Assembly (NCBI GenBank): GCA_003451645.1
Contig: DMER01000152.1
Location: 5,596 to 16,202, forward strand
Direction: 5' to 3'
Origin: Alphaproteobacteria bacterium
GTDB taxonomy: Bacteria > Pseudomonadota > Alphaproteobacteria > Micropepsales > Micropepsaceae
Length of the DNA stretch: 10,607 nt
Made by a program: the position numbers and the translations under genes
Part shown: positions 1 to 8,609 of the stretch, piece after piece
Position numbering within the stretch: position 1 is the first letter of the stretch
Layout: every line of letters starts with the position of its first letter
The notes under the pieces: model-generated
The model's input: the letters and a program-made list of their open reading frames with translations, nothing else
Databases searched by the model: none
What the model was told of the DNA's origin: nothing

Positions 1-788
1 GTCCAGATATCCGGATTGCCGATGCGTCCTGGTACCTGCCCACGACGGGCCGCGACGGCCGCGCGGAATTCATGGAGCGCCATATTCCAGGCGCGTTCTT
101 CTTCGACATTGACGAGATTTCGGATCAGACCTCGGGCCTGCCGCATATGCTGCCCGATCCGGCCAAATTCGCGAGCCGTGCCAAAAAGCTGGGCCTGGGC
201 GATGGCAATCGCGTTGTCGTTTATGATGGCGCAGGCATTTTCGCGAGCGCGCGCGTGTGGTGGATGGTCCGGGCGATGGGCCATCGCGATGTGAGCGTGC
301 TCGATGGCGGCTTTCCCAAATGGCTTGCGGAGGGCAGGCCCGTGGACGACAACCCCGTTCTGCCCCGGGAGCGTCACTTTACGCCGCGCCCGGACAATAT
401 GCTGATCCGCAACCGGGAGCAGATGCCGCGCAATCTGCAGAGCCGCCAGGAGCAGGTTCTGGACGCGCGGCCCGCGGGCCGTTTTCATGGCCGCGATCCC
501 GAACCACGGCCGGGTTTGCGCGGCGGGCATATCCCGGGCTCGCTGAACCTGCCTTATACGGAGCTTTTGAATGCGGATGGCACGATGAAGGCCCCTGATG
601 CCTTGCGCCTTGCGTTTCGCGGGCTGGGCGTCGATCCGGCGCGCCCTGTGACGGCCACCTGCGGCTCAGGCGTCAGTGCCGCAATCATCCTACTGGCGTT
701 GGCTGTGATTGGTGCACCCGATGGCGCGCTCTATGACGGCGCATGGGCCGAATGGGGCGCCGATGCCGCCTTGCCGCTGGAGACGTGA
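1..788 (+). CDS. sseA: 3-mercaptopyruvate/thiosulfate sulfurtransferase, 5' end missing
   Basis: This is a two-domain rhodanese that moves sulfane sulfur from 3-mercaptopyruvate or thiosulfate to an acceptor. The reading frame is open from base 3, and residues before the internal ATG at 72 (ADASWYLPTTGRDGRAEF) match the N-terminus of SseA, so the gene begins outside the window and roughly 15-25 residues are lost. The first, non-catalytic rhodanese domain carries HIPGAFFFDIDEI and the VLDGGFPKWL block. The second carries LDARPAGRF, HIPGSLNLPY and the active-site loop CGSGVSA, whose catalytic cysteine codon is at 660-662. The loop is close to CGSGVTA of the mercaptopyruvate type rather than the thiosulfate type (inference from family knowledge). 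The stop TGA shares bases with the ATG of the next gene, so the two are probably translationally coupled. Confidence 0.93.
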   Translation, partial: PDIRIADASWYLPTTGRDGRAEFMERHIPGAFFFDIDEISDQTSGLPHMLPDPAKFASRAKKLGLGDGNRVVVYDGAGIFASARVWWMVRAMGHRDVSVLDGGFPKWLAEGRPVDDNPVLPRERHFTPRPDNMLIRNREQMPRNLQSRQEQVLDARPAGRFHGRDPEPRPGLRGGHIPGSLNLPYTELLNADGTMKAPDALRLAFRGLGVDPARPVTATCGSGVSAAIILLALAVIGAPDGALYDGAWAEWGADAALPLET

Positions 789-1345
789 TGCAAGCGATCC
801 CGATCACCATCACTTTTCTTGAGATGCGCAGGCGCCCGCACGCCAAGCCCTTGGCCCTGCCCCATGGCGCGGATGGTGGCACGCACATGCTCCTGCGGGC
901 GCATGAGCCGCCTCTGCGGTTCTATCGCTATCTCTATGACGCGGTCGGCCATCCCTATCATTGGGTGGCGCGCAAGCGCTGGGCGGACGCGGAGCTTGCT
1001 GCGGCGGTCCATGATCCCAAGGTTGAGATTAGCGTGCTGTACGCGCGCGGTATTCCGGCGGGATTCTTCGAATTGGATTTCCGCAAAAGCGGGGAATGCG
1101 ATCTGGCCTATTTTGGCCTGACGCCAGACTTCACCGGGCGGCGGCTCGGACCATTCATGTTGAGTGCGGCGATTGATGCCGCCTGGTCGCGCGAGATCGA
1201 GCGGATGACCGTCAACACCAACACCTTGGACCACCCGCGCGCCCTGCCCCTCTATCAGCGCATGGGCTTCAGCCCTTATGCGCAAGCCCGCGACGAGATC
1301 GTGCCGATCAGCCTGGGCGAAGGCTTTGGACCCTGGAACCCTTGA
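788..1345 (+). CDS. GNAT family N-acetyltransferase
   Basis: A 185-residue protein predicted to move an acetyl group from acetyl-CoA to an unknown amine. The GNAT fold is visible as a strand with ISVLYARGIPAGFFEL, then a YFGLTPDFTGRRLG segment corresponding to motif A (R118-R119-x-G121 pyrophosphate loop; the last position of the usual Q/RxxGxG/A motif is Phe123), and a C-terminal NTLDHPRALPLYQRMGF block typical of motif B. I chose the ATG at 788 because it overlaps the sseA stop (TGATG); an upstream in-frame ATG at 743 lies inside sseA and would add 15 residues without family support. It is probably co-transcribed with sseA. The substrate cannot be told from sequence. The gene converges on aapP with 76 bases between the stops. 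Confidence 0.85.
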   Translation: MQAIPITITFLEMRRRPHAKPLALPHGADGGTHMLLRAHEPPLRFYRYLYDAVGHPYHWVARKRWADAELAAAVHDPKVEISVLYARGIPAGFFELDFRKSGECDLAYFGLTPDFTGRRLGPFMLSAAIDAAWSREIERMTVNTNTLDHPRALPLYQRMGFSPYAQARDEIVPISLGEGFGPWNP

Positions 1346-1421
1346 CAGCGGATGCGTTCGCGCCCGCTTTGGCGGTCCTGACGCTGACGATCTGTATGCT
1401 GAAGATAAAGCCGAAACGTTG
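1346..1421. other. short convergent intergenic region between GNAT gene and aapP
   Basis: These 76 bases separate two converging stop codons. Only short stems are visible (CCGC/GCGG at 1364-1375 and CGTT/AACG at 1417-1427), and neither is followed by a T-run. I therefore see no convincing intrinsic terminator, although one would be expected here for at least one of the two operons. Confidence 0.6.
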
Positions 1422-2153
1422 CTAACGCAGGATCTGGCTGAGGAAGAGCTTGGTGCGTTCTGATTGCGGGCTGGTGAAGAACACCTCAGGCGGTGCCACT
1501 TCGACAATCTCGCCCTGATCCATGAACACAATGCGGTTGGCAACCTGGCGCGCGAAGCCCATTTCATGCGTCACCACGACCATGGTCATGCCCGTTTCAG
1601 CGAGCTCCACCATCGTTTCCAGCACTTCTTTGATCATTTCCGGATCAAGCGCGGAGGTCGGCTCATCGAACAGCATGATGCGCGGCTGCATCGTCAACGC
1701 GCGTGCAATCGCCACGCGCTGCTGCTGACCGCCTGAGAGCTGGGCGGGATATTTGGCCGCCTGCTCCGGGATGCGTACGCGCTCAAGATATTCCAGCGCC
1801 AACGCTTCGGCCTTGGCCTTGGGGAGTTTCTTGACCCAGATCGGACCGAGCGTGCAGTTCTCCAGGACGGTCAGGTGGGGGAACAGATTGAATTGCTGAA
1901 ACACCATGCCGACATTGGCGCGCACATGGTCGACATTCTTGGCATCGGAGGTGAGCTCCACGCCCTCAACGATGATTTGGCCCTGCTGATGCTGCTCCAG
2001 CCGGTTGATGCAGCGGATAAGCGTCGATTTTCCGGACCCGGATGGTCCGCACACGACCACGCGCTCTTGCTCCGCCACGGTCAGATTGATGTCTTTCAGG
2101 ACATGAAAGTCTTTGAACCATTTGTGAACTTGCCGGATTTCGATCGCGTTCAT
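1422..2153 (-). CDS. aapP: general L-amino acid ABC transporter, ATP-binding subunit AapP
   Basis: A 243-residue ATPase that powers amino acid import through AapQ-AapM on the cytoplasmic face of the inner membrane. All nucleotide-binding motifs are intact: Walker [10 protein letters not shown] (36-44, Lys42), Q-loop Gln86 in [12 protein letters not shown], signature LSGGQ (139-143), Walker B IMLFDE (159-164), a D-loop SALD, and the switch His196 in VVVTHE. The sequence is typical of the polar amino acid (PAAT) ATPases such as GlnQ and AapP. The start [13 protein letters not shown] fits the family, and its ATG overlaps the aapM stop as ATGA (2150-2153), which indicates translational coupling. 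It is the last gene of aapJQMP. The symbol rests on the complete operon as well as on this protein. Confidence 0.95.
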   Translation of the reverse strand: MNAIEIRQVHKWFKDFHVLKDINLTVAEQERVVVCGPSGSGKSTLIRCINRLEQHQQGQIIVEGVELTSDAKNVDHVRANVGMVFQQFNLFPHLTVLENCTLGPIWVKKLPKAKAEALALEYLERVRIPEQAAKYPAQLSGGQQQRVAIARALTMQPRIMLFDEPTSALDPEMIKEVLETMVELAETGMTMVVVTHEMGFARQVANRIVFMDQGEIVEVAPPEVFFTSPQSERTKLFLSQILR

Positions 2154-3235
2154 CGCCCTTGCGCGCTCCCCAGCTTGCGCTCCCAATGGCGGGCATAGCG
2201 CGACAATCCAAAACATAAGGCCCAAAAGATGGCGCCTGCGAACAAATAGCCGGTCGCCGAGGTGTTGGGCGAGGCCCACTCCGCGTCCTGACCAATCTTT
2301 TGCACCTGACCCAGGAGATCAACAAAGGCAATGATGGCAACCAGCGAGGTATCCTTGATGATGCCGCAAAAGGTGTTGACCAAAGAGGGGATCGACAAGC
2401 GCAAAGCCTGCGGCAGCACGATCAAGCTGGTCGCCCCCCAATAGCCCAGACCAATCGCCTTGGCGGCCTCCACCTGGCCCGGCGGCACCGCCTGCAGACC
2501 GCCGCGCACTGCCTCCGCCACATAGGCCGAAGAGAAAATCACAAAGCCTGCGAGCGCCCGGACCAAATGATCGACCGACTGCCCGCCGGGCACGAACAGC
2601 GGCAGAAGCACACCTGCCAGAAACAGCACCGTAATGAGGGGCACACCGCGCCAAAACTCAATAAAGGCGGTCGAAACCCAACGCACGGCCGGCAAATCGG
2701 AGCGCCGCCCCAAGGCCAGCAGAACGCCCAGCGGAAAGGACAATGTGATGGAGGTGGCCGCTATGACGAGGGTCAGCAACAGCCCGCCCCAATCCTGCGT
2801 CGAAACGGGCGCCAGTCCCGCGACACCGCCCAACAGCAACAATGCCGCCAGCACGGGATAGACCGTCAGCATCAAGAGCATCGCCAGGCCCTTGGCGGGC
2901 ACATGCGGGACCATAAGCCAAGCCAAGCCGCCCACACCCAACAGGCCCACGAGGTCTGGGCGCCAGCGCTCCTCCAGCGGGTATTTGCCATAGAAAATTG
3001 TGCCGAGGCGCTCCGTAATCGCGGGCCAGCAGGCGCCCGCCGTCTCGGTCCGGCAGGGCGTTGCATCGCTACCCTCAAAGACCCCGCGCACCAGCGCCCA
3101 GTCGATGAGCGGCGCCAGGACGCCATAAACGATGAGCACAGCGAGGATGGTGAGGATAGTGTTCAGGGGAGAGGAGAATAAATTCTCCTGCATCCAGCGG
3201 ACGGGCCCCACAGAGGCGATCTTGGGCGGCTTCAT
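2150..3235 (-). CDS. aapM: general L-amino acid ABC transporter, permease subunit AapM
   Basis: A 361-residue inner-membrane permease with several hydrophobic segments (for example [18 protein letters not shown] near the N-terminus). The C-terminal PAAT-type permease domain carries the EAA loop EAAKAIGL (Glu256) followed by [13 protein letters not shown], which is the contact site for the ATPase. The N-terminal half has additional helices and a periplasmic-looking insertion containing two cysteines ([13 protein letters not shown]), typical of the longer Aap permeases compared with plain HisM/GlnP proteins. The start at 3235 ([20 protein letters not shown]) was chosen because its ATG overlaps the aapQ stop as ATGA; the frame extends twelve codons further upstream into aapQ but without support. 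With AapQ it forms the heterodimeric channel. Confidence 0.94.
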   Translation of the reverse strand: MKPPKIASVGPVRWMQENLFSSPLNTILTILAVLIVYGVLAPLIDWALVRGVFEGSDATPCRTETAGACWPAITERLGTIFYGKYPLEERWRPDLVGLLGVGGLAWLMVPHVPAKGLAMLLMLTVYPVLAALLLLGGVAGLAPVSTQDWGGLLLTLVIAATSITLSFPLGVLLALGRRSDLPAVRWVSTAFIEFWRGVPLITVLFLAGVLLPLFVPGGQSVDHLVRALAGFVIFSSAYVAEAVRGGLQAVPPGQVEAAKAIGLGYWGATSLIVLPQALRLSIPSLVNTFCGIIKDTSLVAIIAFVDLLGQVQKIGQDAEWASPNTSATGYLFAGAIFWALCFGLSRYARHWERKLGSAQGR

Positions 3236-4386
3236 CGCGCACCTGTCAGCGCAATGCGCGCATTGTACCAATTCATGACCAAACTCGTCAGCAGGCTGAG
3301 CGTCAGATAGATCGCCATGGTGATCACGATGATCTCAATCTCCCGGCCCGTCTGGTTGAGGCTGGTGCCGGCAAAAACCGAGACCAGGTCGGGATAGGCG
3401 ATGGCCGTGGCGAGCGAGGAATTCTTGGTCAGGTTCATATATTGCGAGGTCAAGGGCGGGATGATGATCCGCAGGGCCTGAGGCACCACGACCAGGCGCA
3501 AGGTTTGTGCGCGGGTGAGGCCGATGGCCTGGGCGGCCTCCACTTGACCCCGCTGCACGCCCTCGATGCCTGCGCGCACCGTCTCGGCGATGTAGGCGGC
3601 GGCGTAGACAGACAAGGCCAGCACCAGGGCAATCAATTCCGGCAGGATGACGAGGCCGCCCTCGAAGTTGAAGCCTTGGAGGGACGGAAAACTGGGCGTG
3701 AAGGGAAGCCCCGTAGCGAGCGCCGCCAAGGCGGGCAGCCCGAGGAACAGTCCAGCCCCCACCCAAAAGGCCGGAAAGCCCTGCCCCGTCGCCATCCGGC
3801 GGTCATGAGCCCAACGGCTCAGGGCGATCCAGAGTGCGATGGCCGCCAGTGCCGCGAGGCCAACCAGCCCCGCCCCGTCCTGCGGTGTCAGGGACGGGAC
3901 ATAGAGGCCGCGATTATTTAGGAAGATACTGTCAAACAGGCTCCAGCTCTCACGCGGGCCCGGCACGGCGCGCAAAGCCGCGAAATACCAGAAGAAAAGC
4001 TGGAGCAGCACGGGGACATTGCGCACCGTCTCCACATAGGCCTCGCACAGTTTCGCAACCAGCCAATTCCCGGACACCGACCCAATGCCAATGGTGAACC
4101 CCAAGATAGTCGCCAGGATGATCCCCAGCACCGCGACCAGAAGCGTGTTCAACACGCCCACGAGCAAAGCGCGGGCATGCGTCGATTGCTCCGTATAAGG
4201 AACAAGATGCTGGATGATGTCATAGCCCGTCTCGTCCCGCAGAAAGCGGAAGCGCTCGGCAGCACCCGGGCCGAACGCCCACATGAAGAGCACATAGAGG
4301 AGCCAGGCGGCAAAACCCACGGCGAGCGCCTGGGCCACGAGATCGAGGCGCCGTCTCGCGGAAAACATGGCCAGCACTCTGAGCAT
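3232..4386 (-). CDS. aapQ: general L-amino acid ABC transporter, permease subunit AapQ
   Basis: A 384-residue inner-membrane permease and partner of AapM. A first hydrophobic helix lies at about residues 15-37. It is followed by a long loop with YTEQSTHARALLVGVLNT and the conserved VETVRNVPVLLQLFFWYF block that begins the PAAT permease domain. The EAA loop reads EAAQAIGL (Glu283) and continues to VVPQALRIIIPPL. A second insertion between helices (FTPSFPSLQGFNFEGG) is characteristic of AapQ-type proteins. The ATG at 4386 has a purine-rich AAGGGGAGGG stretch upstream; an in-frame ATG six codons later (4368) is possible. Forty bases separate it from the aapJ stop, the only real gap inside the operon, which may allow aapJ to be made in excess over the membrane parts (inference). 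Confidence 0.94.
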   Translation of the reverse strand: MLRVLAMFSARRRLDLVAQALAVGFAAWLLYVLFMWAFGPGAAERFRFLRDETGYDIIQHLVPYTEQSTHARALLVGVLNTLLVAVLGIILATILGFTIGIGSVSGNWLVAKLCEAYVETVRNVPVLLQLFFWYFAALRAVPGPRESWSLFDSIFLNNRGLYVPSLTPQDGAGLVGLAALAAIALWIALSRWAHDRRMATGQGFPAFWVGAGLFLGLPALAALATGLPFTPSFPSLQGFNFEGGLVILPELIALVLALSVYAAAYIAETVRAGIEGVQRGQVEAAQAIGLTRAQTLRLVVVPQALRIIIPPLTSQYMNLTKNSSLATAIAYPDLVSVFAGTSLNQTGREIEIIVITMAIYLTLSLLTSLVMNWYNARIALTGAR

Positions 4387-4426
4387 TACACGCCCACCCT
4401 CCCCTTGCGCCTAGCGATCTGCGTGC

Positions 4427-5452
4427 TCAGCGGATCGGCAAGCCATATTGCAGGCCGCCCTGCGTCCAGAGCGCATTCTGGCCACGCTTGATCTTGAGGG
4501 GCGAGCCCTGGCCCACATTGCGCTCAAAGCTCTCGCCATAATTGCCAACCTGGCGGATGATGCGCTGCGCCCAGTCCTTGGTGAGCCCCAAGCTCTCGCC
4601 AAAGGAGCCTTCCACGCCGAGAAGCCTGCGGATTTCCGGGTTCTCGGATTTGAGCATCTGATCGACATTCTTGGAGGTCACGCCCAGTTCCTCCGCATTG
4701 ATCATCGCATGCAGGACCCAGCGCACCAGATCCTCCCAGGCCGGGTCGCCCGCATTGACGGCCGGCCCCAACGGCTCCTTGGAGATGATCTCAGGCAGGA
4801 TGATATGGTCGGCGGGGGCCTTCAACTGCAGGCGCTGCGCATAGAGGCCCGATTGATCCGTGGTCAGCACATCGCAACGCCCCGCATCATAGGCGGCGGT
4901 GACCTCATCATCCTTTTCAAAGGCGATGACCTTGTATTGAAGTTTGTTGGCGCGGAAATAGTCGGCCAGATTGAGCTCGGTCGTGGTGCCGGTCTGCGTA
5001 CAGACGCTGGCGCCATTGAGCTGCTTGGCGGAGGTCACGTTGAGCTTTTTCGGGACCATGAAGCCTTGACCGTCATAATAGGTGACGCCGGTGAACTGCA
5101 GGCCCAATTGCACGTCGCGGCTCATGGTGATGGTGGTGTTGCGCGACAGGACGTCGAACTCGCCTGCCTGCAGCGAGGTAAAGCGCACCTTGGCCGACAA
5201 GGGGATGAAGCGCACCGCCTTGGCGTCATTCAGGATCGCCGCCGCGATCGCCCGGCACACATCAACGTCGATGCCCATCCAATTCCCGGTCTTGTCCGGG
5301 TTGGAGAAACCGGGCAGCCCCTCCGACACGCCGCAGCGCAGGAGCTTGTTCGCCTTGACCTTGGCAAGCGTCGCAGAGGCGGCCATGGCCGGTGTCAGCG
5401 CAAAGGCGGAGGCGGCAAAACCGAAGGCCAGCGCAGTCCAAAACCGTTTCAT
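4427..5452 (-). CDS. aapJ: general L-amino acid ABC transporter, periplasmic binding protein AapJ
   Basis: A 341-residue solute-binding protein that captures L-amino acids in the periplasm and delivers them to AapQM. The N-terminus is a clear Sec signal peptide: KR, a hydrophobic core, then a likely cut after TPAMA (residue 24). The mature start LAKVKANKLLRCGVSEGLPGFSNPD and the GIDVDVCRAIAAAI block are typical of family 3 (polar amino acid) binding proteins of the AapJ/BztA branch. Length matches that group. The ATG at 5452 is preceded by GGGGAG about nine bases upstream (5462-5467, minus strand) and gives a proper signal peptide; a longer upstream frame of 43 codons would bury it. This is the first gene of the operon, reading away from the shared metC intergenic region. 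Confidence 0.95.
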   Translation of the reverse strand: MKRFWTALAFGFAASAFALTPAMAASATLAKVKANKLLRCGVSEGLPGFSNPDKTGNWMGIDVDVCRAIAAAILNDAKAVRFIPLSAKVRFTSLQAGEFDVLSRNTTITMSRDVQLGLQFTGVTYYDGQGFMVPKKLNVTSAKQLNGASVCTQTGTTTELNLADYFRANKLQYKVIAFEKDDEVTAAYDAGRCDVLTTDQSGLYAQRLQLKAPADHIILPEIISKEPLGPAVNAGDPAWEDLVRWVLHAMINAEELGVTSKNVDQMLKSENPEIRRLLGVEGSFGESLGLTKDWAQRIIRQVGNYGESFERNVGQGSPLKIKRGQNALWTQGGLQYGLPIR

Positions 5453-5477
5453 GTCGCAATTCTCCCCAAAAAAGTCG

Positions 5478-5492
5478 TTGGCGTGACACCAA
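5478..5492. promoter_or_regulatory. 15-bp imperfect palindrome, candidate operator
   Basis: TTGGCGTGACACCAA is symmetric around the central G apart from one pair (TTGGCGT against ACACCAA, six of seven bases matching). It lies 26-40 bases upstream of the aapJ start codon, where a repressor or activator dimer could act on aapJ or on both divergent operons. The regulator is unknown. Confidence 0.45.
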
Positions 5493-5494
5493 GG

Positions 5495-5524
5495 ACCGGT
5501 GCAGGCTTTCCCTATACCGGTGCA
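5495..5524. repeat. pair of ACCGGTGCA direct repeats, 21 bp apart
   Basis: Identical nonamers ACCGGTGCA occur at 5495-5503 and 5516-5524. Start-to-start spacing is 21 bp, close to two helical turns, so both copies face the same side of the DNA. Each contains the 6-bp palindrome ACCGGT. The arrangement fits cooperative binding by a regulator, but no family can be assigned. Confidence 0.5.
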
Positions 5525-5558
5525 AACCTGAACCATGCATAACCCGAAGCAGGGGCGA

Positions 5559-6734
5559 ATGTCTAAGGCTGGAAAAGACACGAGCTATGGCAGCCGCACC
5601 ACAGTCGTGATTGCGGGGCGCGATCCCAAGGGGCATGCGGGGGCGGTCAATATCCCGCCCTACCGCGCCTCGACCATCCTGCATGACAGCGTGCGGGCGC
5701 TCACGGCCGACAAACCGCGCTTTACCTATGGGCGGCGGGGTACCCCCACAACCGCCGCGATGGAGGAGATGCTCTCAAGCCTGCATGGGGCGGAGGCGAC
5801 GGTCCTCACCCCGTCGGGCCTGTCGGCCTGCACGCTGGCGCTGCTGACCGCGCTGGAGGCGGGCGGGGAGTTGCTGATCACTGATTCGGCCTATGAGCCG
5901 ACGCGGCACTTTGCCATGAAGCTCGCCAAGCGGTTTGGCATCACCGCGATCCCCTATGACCCTCTCGCCGGGGCTGAGGTGGCGCGGCTGTTCACGCCCC
6001 GCACGCGGGCGATCCTGGTCGAATCGCCGGGCTCGCTGACCTTTGAGGTTCAGGACCTGCCCGCCATTGCTGGTGCGGCGCGGGCGCAGGGTATTTGCGT
6101 TGTCGCGGACAATACGTGGGCCACACCCTTGCTGTGCCAGCCCTTGGGGCTTGGTGCGGATATGGTCATCGAGAGCTGTACCAAATATGTGGTGGGGCAT
6201 TCGGACGCCAATCTGGGGGCGGTTAGCGCCTCGGCGGACTGGGCGGAGCGGCTGCGCGCCACGCATTATCATCTTGGCCTGACGGCCGGCGCGGATGATG
6301 TCTATCTGGCCCTGCGCGGTATCCGGACGATGGCGGTCAGGCTGAAGGCGGCTGAAGAGGGGGCACGGACTTTGATCGCCTGGCTGAAGACCAGGCCCGA
6401 GGCCGGCCGCATCCTCTATCCGGGCGATGAGAGTGACCCCGGCCATGCGTTGTGGCGGCGGGACTTCCGCGGCGCGTCGGGGCTGTTCGGCTTAGGCCTG
6501 GCGCCGATGAGCAAAGAGGCGTTGAGCGCCATGCTTGATGGGCTGGCTTTGTTTGGCATGGGCTATAGCTGGGGCGGCTATGAGAGCCTGATCATCCCGG
6601 CCGACCCGCACAGGAGCGTCAGACCCTATGCGGGGCCGGGGCCCTTGCTGCGGATCAGCGTAGGCCTTGAGGACCCGCAGGATCTGATCGCGGATCTGGC
6701 GGCGGGGTTTGACCGCGCGAGGGCGGCAGCATGA
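5559..6734 (+). CDS. metC: cystathionine beta-lyase-type PLP enzyme (MetC)
   Basis: A 391-residue cytosolic enzyme of the Cys/Met metabolism PLP family (fold type I). Cystathionine beta-lyase makes homocysteine, pyruvate and ammonia from cystathionine in methionine biosynthesis. Key parts are [12 protein letters not shown] (Tyr57, which contacts the neighbouring subunit's PLP), [18 protein letters not shown] (Asp184, pairing with the PLP ring nitrogen) and [15 protein letters not shown], where Lys209 is the PLP lysine. TKYxVGHSD and AYEP resemble E. coli MetC rather than cystathionine gamma-synthase. The ATG at 5559 has AGGGG immediately upstream and is preferred over the in-frame ATG at 5535. 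The stop overlaps the hisI ATG (ATGA). A metC-type gene beside aapJ is, as I recall, a conserved rhizobial arrangement. Other C-S lyase activities cannot be excluded. Confidence 0.9.
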   Translation: MSKAGKDTSYGSRTTVVIAGRDPKGHAGAVNIPPYRASTILHDSVRALTADKPRFTYGRRGTPTTAAMEEMLSSLHGAEATVLTPSGLSACTLALLTALEAGGELLITDSAYEPTRHFAMKLAKRFGITAIPYDPLAGAEVARLFTPRTRAILVESPGSLTFEVQDLPAIAGAARAQGICVVADNTWATPLLCQPLGLGADMVIESCTKYVVGHSDANLGAVSASADWAERLRATHYHLGLTAGADDVYLALRGIRTMAVRLKAAEEGARTLIAWLKTRPEAGRILYPGDESDPGHALWRRDFRGASGLFGLGLAPMSKEALSAMLDGLALFGMGYSWGGYESLIIPADPHRSVRPYAGPGPLLRISVGLEDPQDLIADLAAGFDRARAAA

Positions 6735-7078
6735 CCGACATGACCCAAGACGACTTCATCGCGGCCGTAAGCTTCAACGCCGATGGCTTGGTGCCCGCAA
6801 TCGCGCAGGATGCGGAGGATGGCCGGGTGCTGATGCTCGCCTGGATGAATGCCGAGAGCCTCAAGCGCACGCTGGCCGAGGGCCGCGCGGTCTATTGGTC
6901 GCGCTCCCGGCAGGCACTTTGGCGCAAAGGGGATGAAAGCGGCCATATCCAGCGCTTGGCAGAGATTTGGCTCGATTGTGATGGCGACACGGTCCTGATG
7001 AAGGTCCACCAAACCGGGCCCGCCTGCCACACCGGCACGCCCACATGTTTTTTCCGGACGACCCGCCATGCCCTTTGA
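6731..7078 (+). CDS. hisI: phosphoribosyl-AMP cyclohydrolase HisI
   Basis: A 115-residue monofunctional HisI that opens the adenine ring of phosphoribosyl-AMP in the third step of histidine biosynthesis. Family motifs are intact: MLAWMN (35-40), [19 protein letters not shown] (54-72), and LDCDGDT (81-87), whose Asp82, Asp84 and Asp86 are metal-binding candidates. The zinc cysteines are Cys83, Cys99 and Cys106, spaced 16 and 7 residues apart as in the family. There is no HisE domain, as is usual for alphaproteobacteria. The ATG at 6731 overlaps the metC stop by four bases, and its own 3' end overlaps the carboxyltransferase gene by eleven. It sits outside any his gene cluster in this window. 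Confidence 0.96.
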   Translation: MTDMTQDDFIAAVSFNADGLVPAIAQDAEDGRVLMLAWMNAESLKRTLAEGRAVYWSRSRQALWRKGDESGHIQRLAEIWLDCDGDTVLMKVHQTGPACHTGTPTCFFRTTRHAL

Positions 7079-8597
7079 CAATGAGCGCACGGAGTTTGAG
7101 CGGCGCAAGGCGCAGGCGCTCTCCATGGGATCACCGAAGCGCCTGGCCGAGCGCCAGGCCCAAGGCATCTTGAACGCGCGCGAGCGGGTTGACCGGCTGC
7201 TCGATGCCGGGAGCTTCCATGAGGCAGGCCTGTTCGCCACCTCGATCCGGCCGGAGATGCGCGACAAGACGCCGGGCGACGGCGTGGTCTGCGGCTTTGG
7301 CACGATGGGCGGGCGGCTGGTCGGTGTCAACGCCGCGGACTTTACGGTGCTGGGCTCCTCCTCGGCGGAGGTGCATGGCAAGAAGCAAGGCCATGTCCGG
7401 GCGCTCGCCACCCGCAATGGCTTTCCCATCGTCAACCTGATGGAATGCGCGGGCGGGCGCATCCCCGACATCATGGGTGCCGGCGGCATCGGCATGTCGG
7501 GCGAGCGCGCCGTCTATCGCAATCCGCGCCAAGTGCCCTGGATCAGTGCGGTAATGGGCCTCACCTATGGCGGCGGGGCGTTTACATGCATCAATTCCGA
7601 CATCGTCGTGATGCGCAAAGGCGCGGTGCTCGCTGTCTCTAGCCAAATGGTCACGAGCGTCGCCATTGGCGAGGAGGAGGACCCGCAAAGCCTCGGCGGC
7701 TGGCGCCATCACAGCGAGATGACGGGGCTGATCGATGTGCTGGCCGAGAGCGATGAGGAGGCGATTGCGACGGTCAAACGCGCTTTGAGCTATCTGCCCG
7801 ATCATGCGGGCGCCCTGCCCCCGCGTCTGCCTCCGCCCAAGGACGATCCAGCCCGGGATGAGGCGGTGTTGACGCTGGTGCCTGAAAGCCGCGCCAAGGT
7901 CTATGACGTGCGCATGGTGATCAAAGCGGTCGTCGATGCGGACAGTTTCTTTCCGCTCAAGGAGCGTTTCGCCAAGGTGGCCGTGACGGCGCTTGCCCGG
8001 CTCGGCGGTCAGGTGGTGGGGATTGTCGCCTCCAACCCGATGTTCAAGGGCGGCGCCCTCGATCCGGATGCTTGCGACAAGATCGCGAGCTTTATCGTGC
8101 TGTGCGACAGCTACAACATCCCGCTAATTTTCCTGGCCGACACGCCAGGGTTCCTCGTCGGCGCGGAAAGCGAGAAAAAGCGCCTGCCCGCAAAGATCAT
8201 GACCTTCATGTCGGCGCTCGAGCAGGCCACGGTGCCCAAGATTGCGCTCGTCTTGCGCAAATCCTATGGGCAGGCGTACCTGAATATGGGCGGCGGAAAG
8301 GCGGACATCACCGCCTCCTGGTTCACGGGCGACATCTCCTTCATGGACCCGGCCGTTGCGGTGAATGTGGTCTTTGCGGTCAAGCGCGAGGATGATCCGG
8401 CGCGCCATGCGGCCCTCGTGGCCGAGGTGGCGGCGGGCACGACCCCTTATGAGCTGGCGGCACCTTTTTTGGCGCACAGCGTGATCGACCCGCGCGACAC
8501 ACGGCGTACTTTGATCAGTATGCTGCAGATTTTGTGCAGGCGCACGACAGGCGGCCTGGGCGAACACCGGTTGGCCAATTGGCCGCATGGCTTTTGA
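7068..8597 (+). CDS. acyl-CoA carboxylase, carboxyltransferase (beta) subunit
   Basis: A 509-residue carboxyltransferase of the propionyl/methylcrotonyl-CoA carboxylase beta family, which transfers a carboxyl group between biotin and an acyl-CoA. The N-terminal crotonase-like half holds the [16 protein letters not shown] lead, ECAGGRIPD (126-134) and GGGAFT (168-173). The C-terminal half holds [16 protein letters not shown] (Asp358-Phe362), LRKSYGQAY (Tyr400-Tyr404) and the [15 protein letters not shown] stretch. Both halves look complete. The start ATG lies inside hisI with no strong Shine-Dalgarno, which suggests translational coupling. The next gene encodes a biotin carrier, so this is a biotin-dependent enzyme. 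The acyl-CoA substrate cannot be read from the sequence, and the required biotin carboxylase is not in the window. A decarboxylase or transcarboxylase role is an alternative. Confidence 0.88.
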   Translation: MPFDNERTEFERRKAQALSMGSPKRLAERQAQGILNARERVDRLLDAGSFHEAGLFATSIRPEMRDKTPGDGVVCGFGTMGGRLVGVNAADFTVLGSSSAEVHGKKQGHVRALATRNGFPIVNLMECAGGRIPDIMGAGGIGMSGERAVYRNPRQVPWISAVMGLTYGGGAFTCINSDIVVMRKGAVLAVSSQMVTSVAIGEEEDPQSLGGWRHHSEMTGLIDVLAESDEEAIATVKRALSYLPDHAGALPPRLPPPKDDPARDEAVLTLVPESRAKVYDVRMVIKAVVDADSFFPLKERFAKVAVTALARLGGQVVGIVASNPMFKGGALDPDACDKIASFIVLCDSYNIPLIFLADTPGFLVGAESEKKRLPAKIMTFMSALEQATVPKIALVLRKSYGQAYLNMGGGKADITASWFTGDISFMDPAVAVNVVFAVKREDDPARHAALVAEVAAGTTPYELAAPFLAHSVIDPRDTRRTLISMLQILCRRTTGGLGEHRLANWPHGF

Positions 8598-8609
8598 GGA
8601 TTGATCGTT

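Larger units (their letters stand above)
5453..5558. promoter_or_regulatory. divergent control region between aapJ and the metC-like gene
   Basis: These 106 bases must hold the promoters of both the aapJQMP operon and the metC-hisI-carboxylase operon. Visible elements are the aapJ Shine-Dalgarno (5462-5467, minus strand), an imperfect palindrome at 5478-5492, two ACCGGTGCA copies at 5495-5503 and 5516-5524 flanking CCCTATA, and the metC Shine-Dalgarno AGGGG at 5551-5555. I could not identify a convincing sigma-70 -35/-10 pair on either strand. Confidence 0.7.

Noticed and set aside
1364..1427. Short inverted repeats as a bidirectional terminator between the GNAT gene and aapP
   Set aside because: Stems are only four base pairs and no T-run follows on either strand.
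731..1567. Minus-strand open frame across the GNAT gene
   Set aside because: It overlaps both the GNAT gene and the end of aapP, and the GNAT motifs are on the other strand.
2300..3181. Long plus-strand open frame opposite aapM
   Set aside because: Antisense to a well-supported permease, extremely rich in Gln, Arg and His, with no family features.
5482..5488. TGTCACG on the minus strand as a second ECF41 -35 element before aapJ
   Set aside because: One mismatch to TGTCACA, and there is no CGTC about 15 bases downstream; it is better explained as part of the 5478-5492 palindrome.
5505..5520. CCCTATA as a sigma-70 -10 box for metC or aapJ
   Set aside because: No acceptable -35 sequence lies 16-18 bases upstream on either strand.
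4448..5542. Long plus-strand open frame opposite aapJ
   Set aside because: It is the antisense shadow of a clear binding protein gene, with histidine-, arginine- and glycine-rich composition and no recognisable domain.
5775..7805. Minus-strand open frames opposite metC, hisI and the carboxyltransferase gene
   Set aside because: All are shadows in GC-rich coding DNA; the plus-strand proteins carry complete catalytic motifs.
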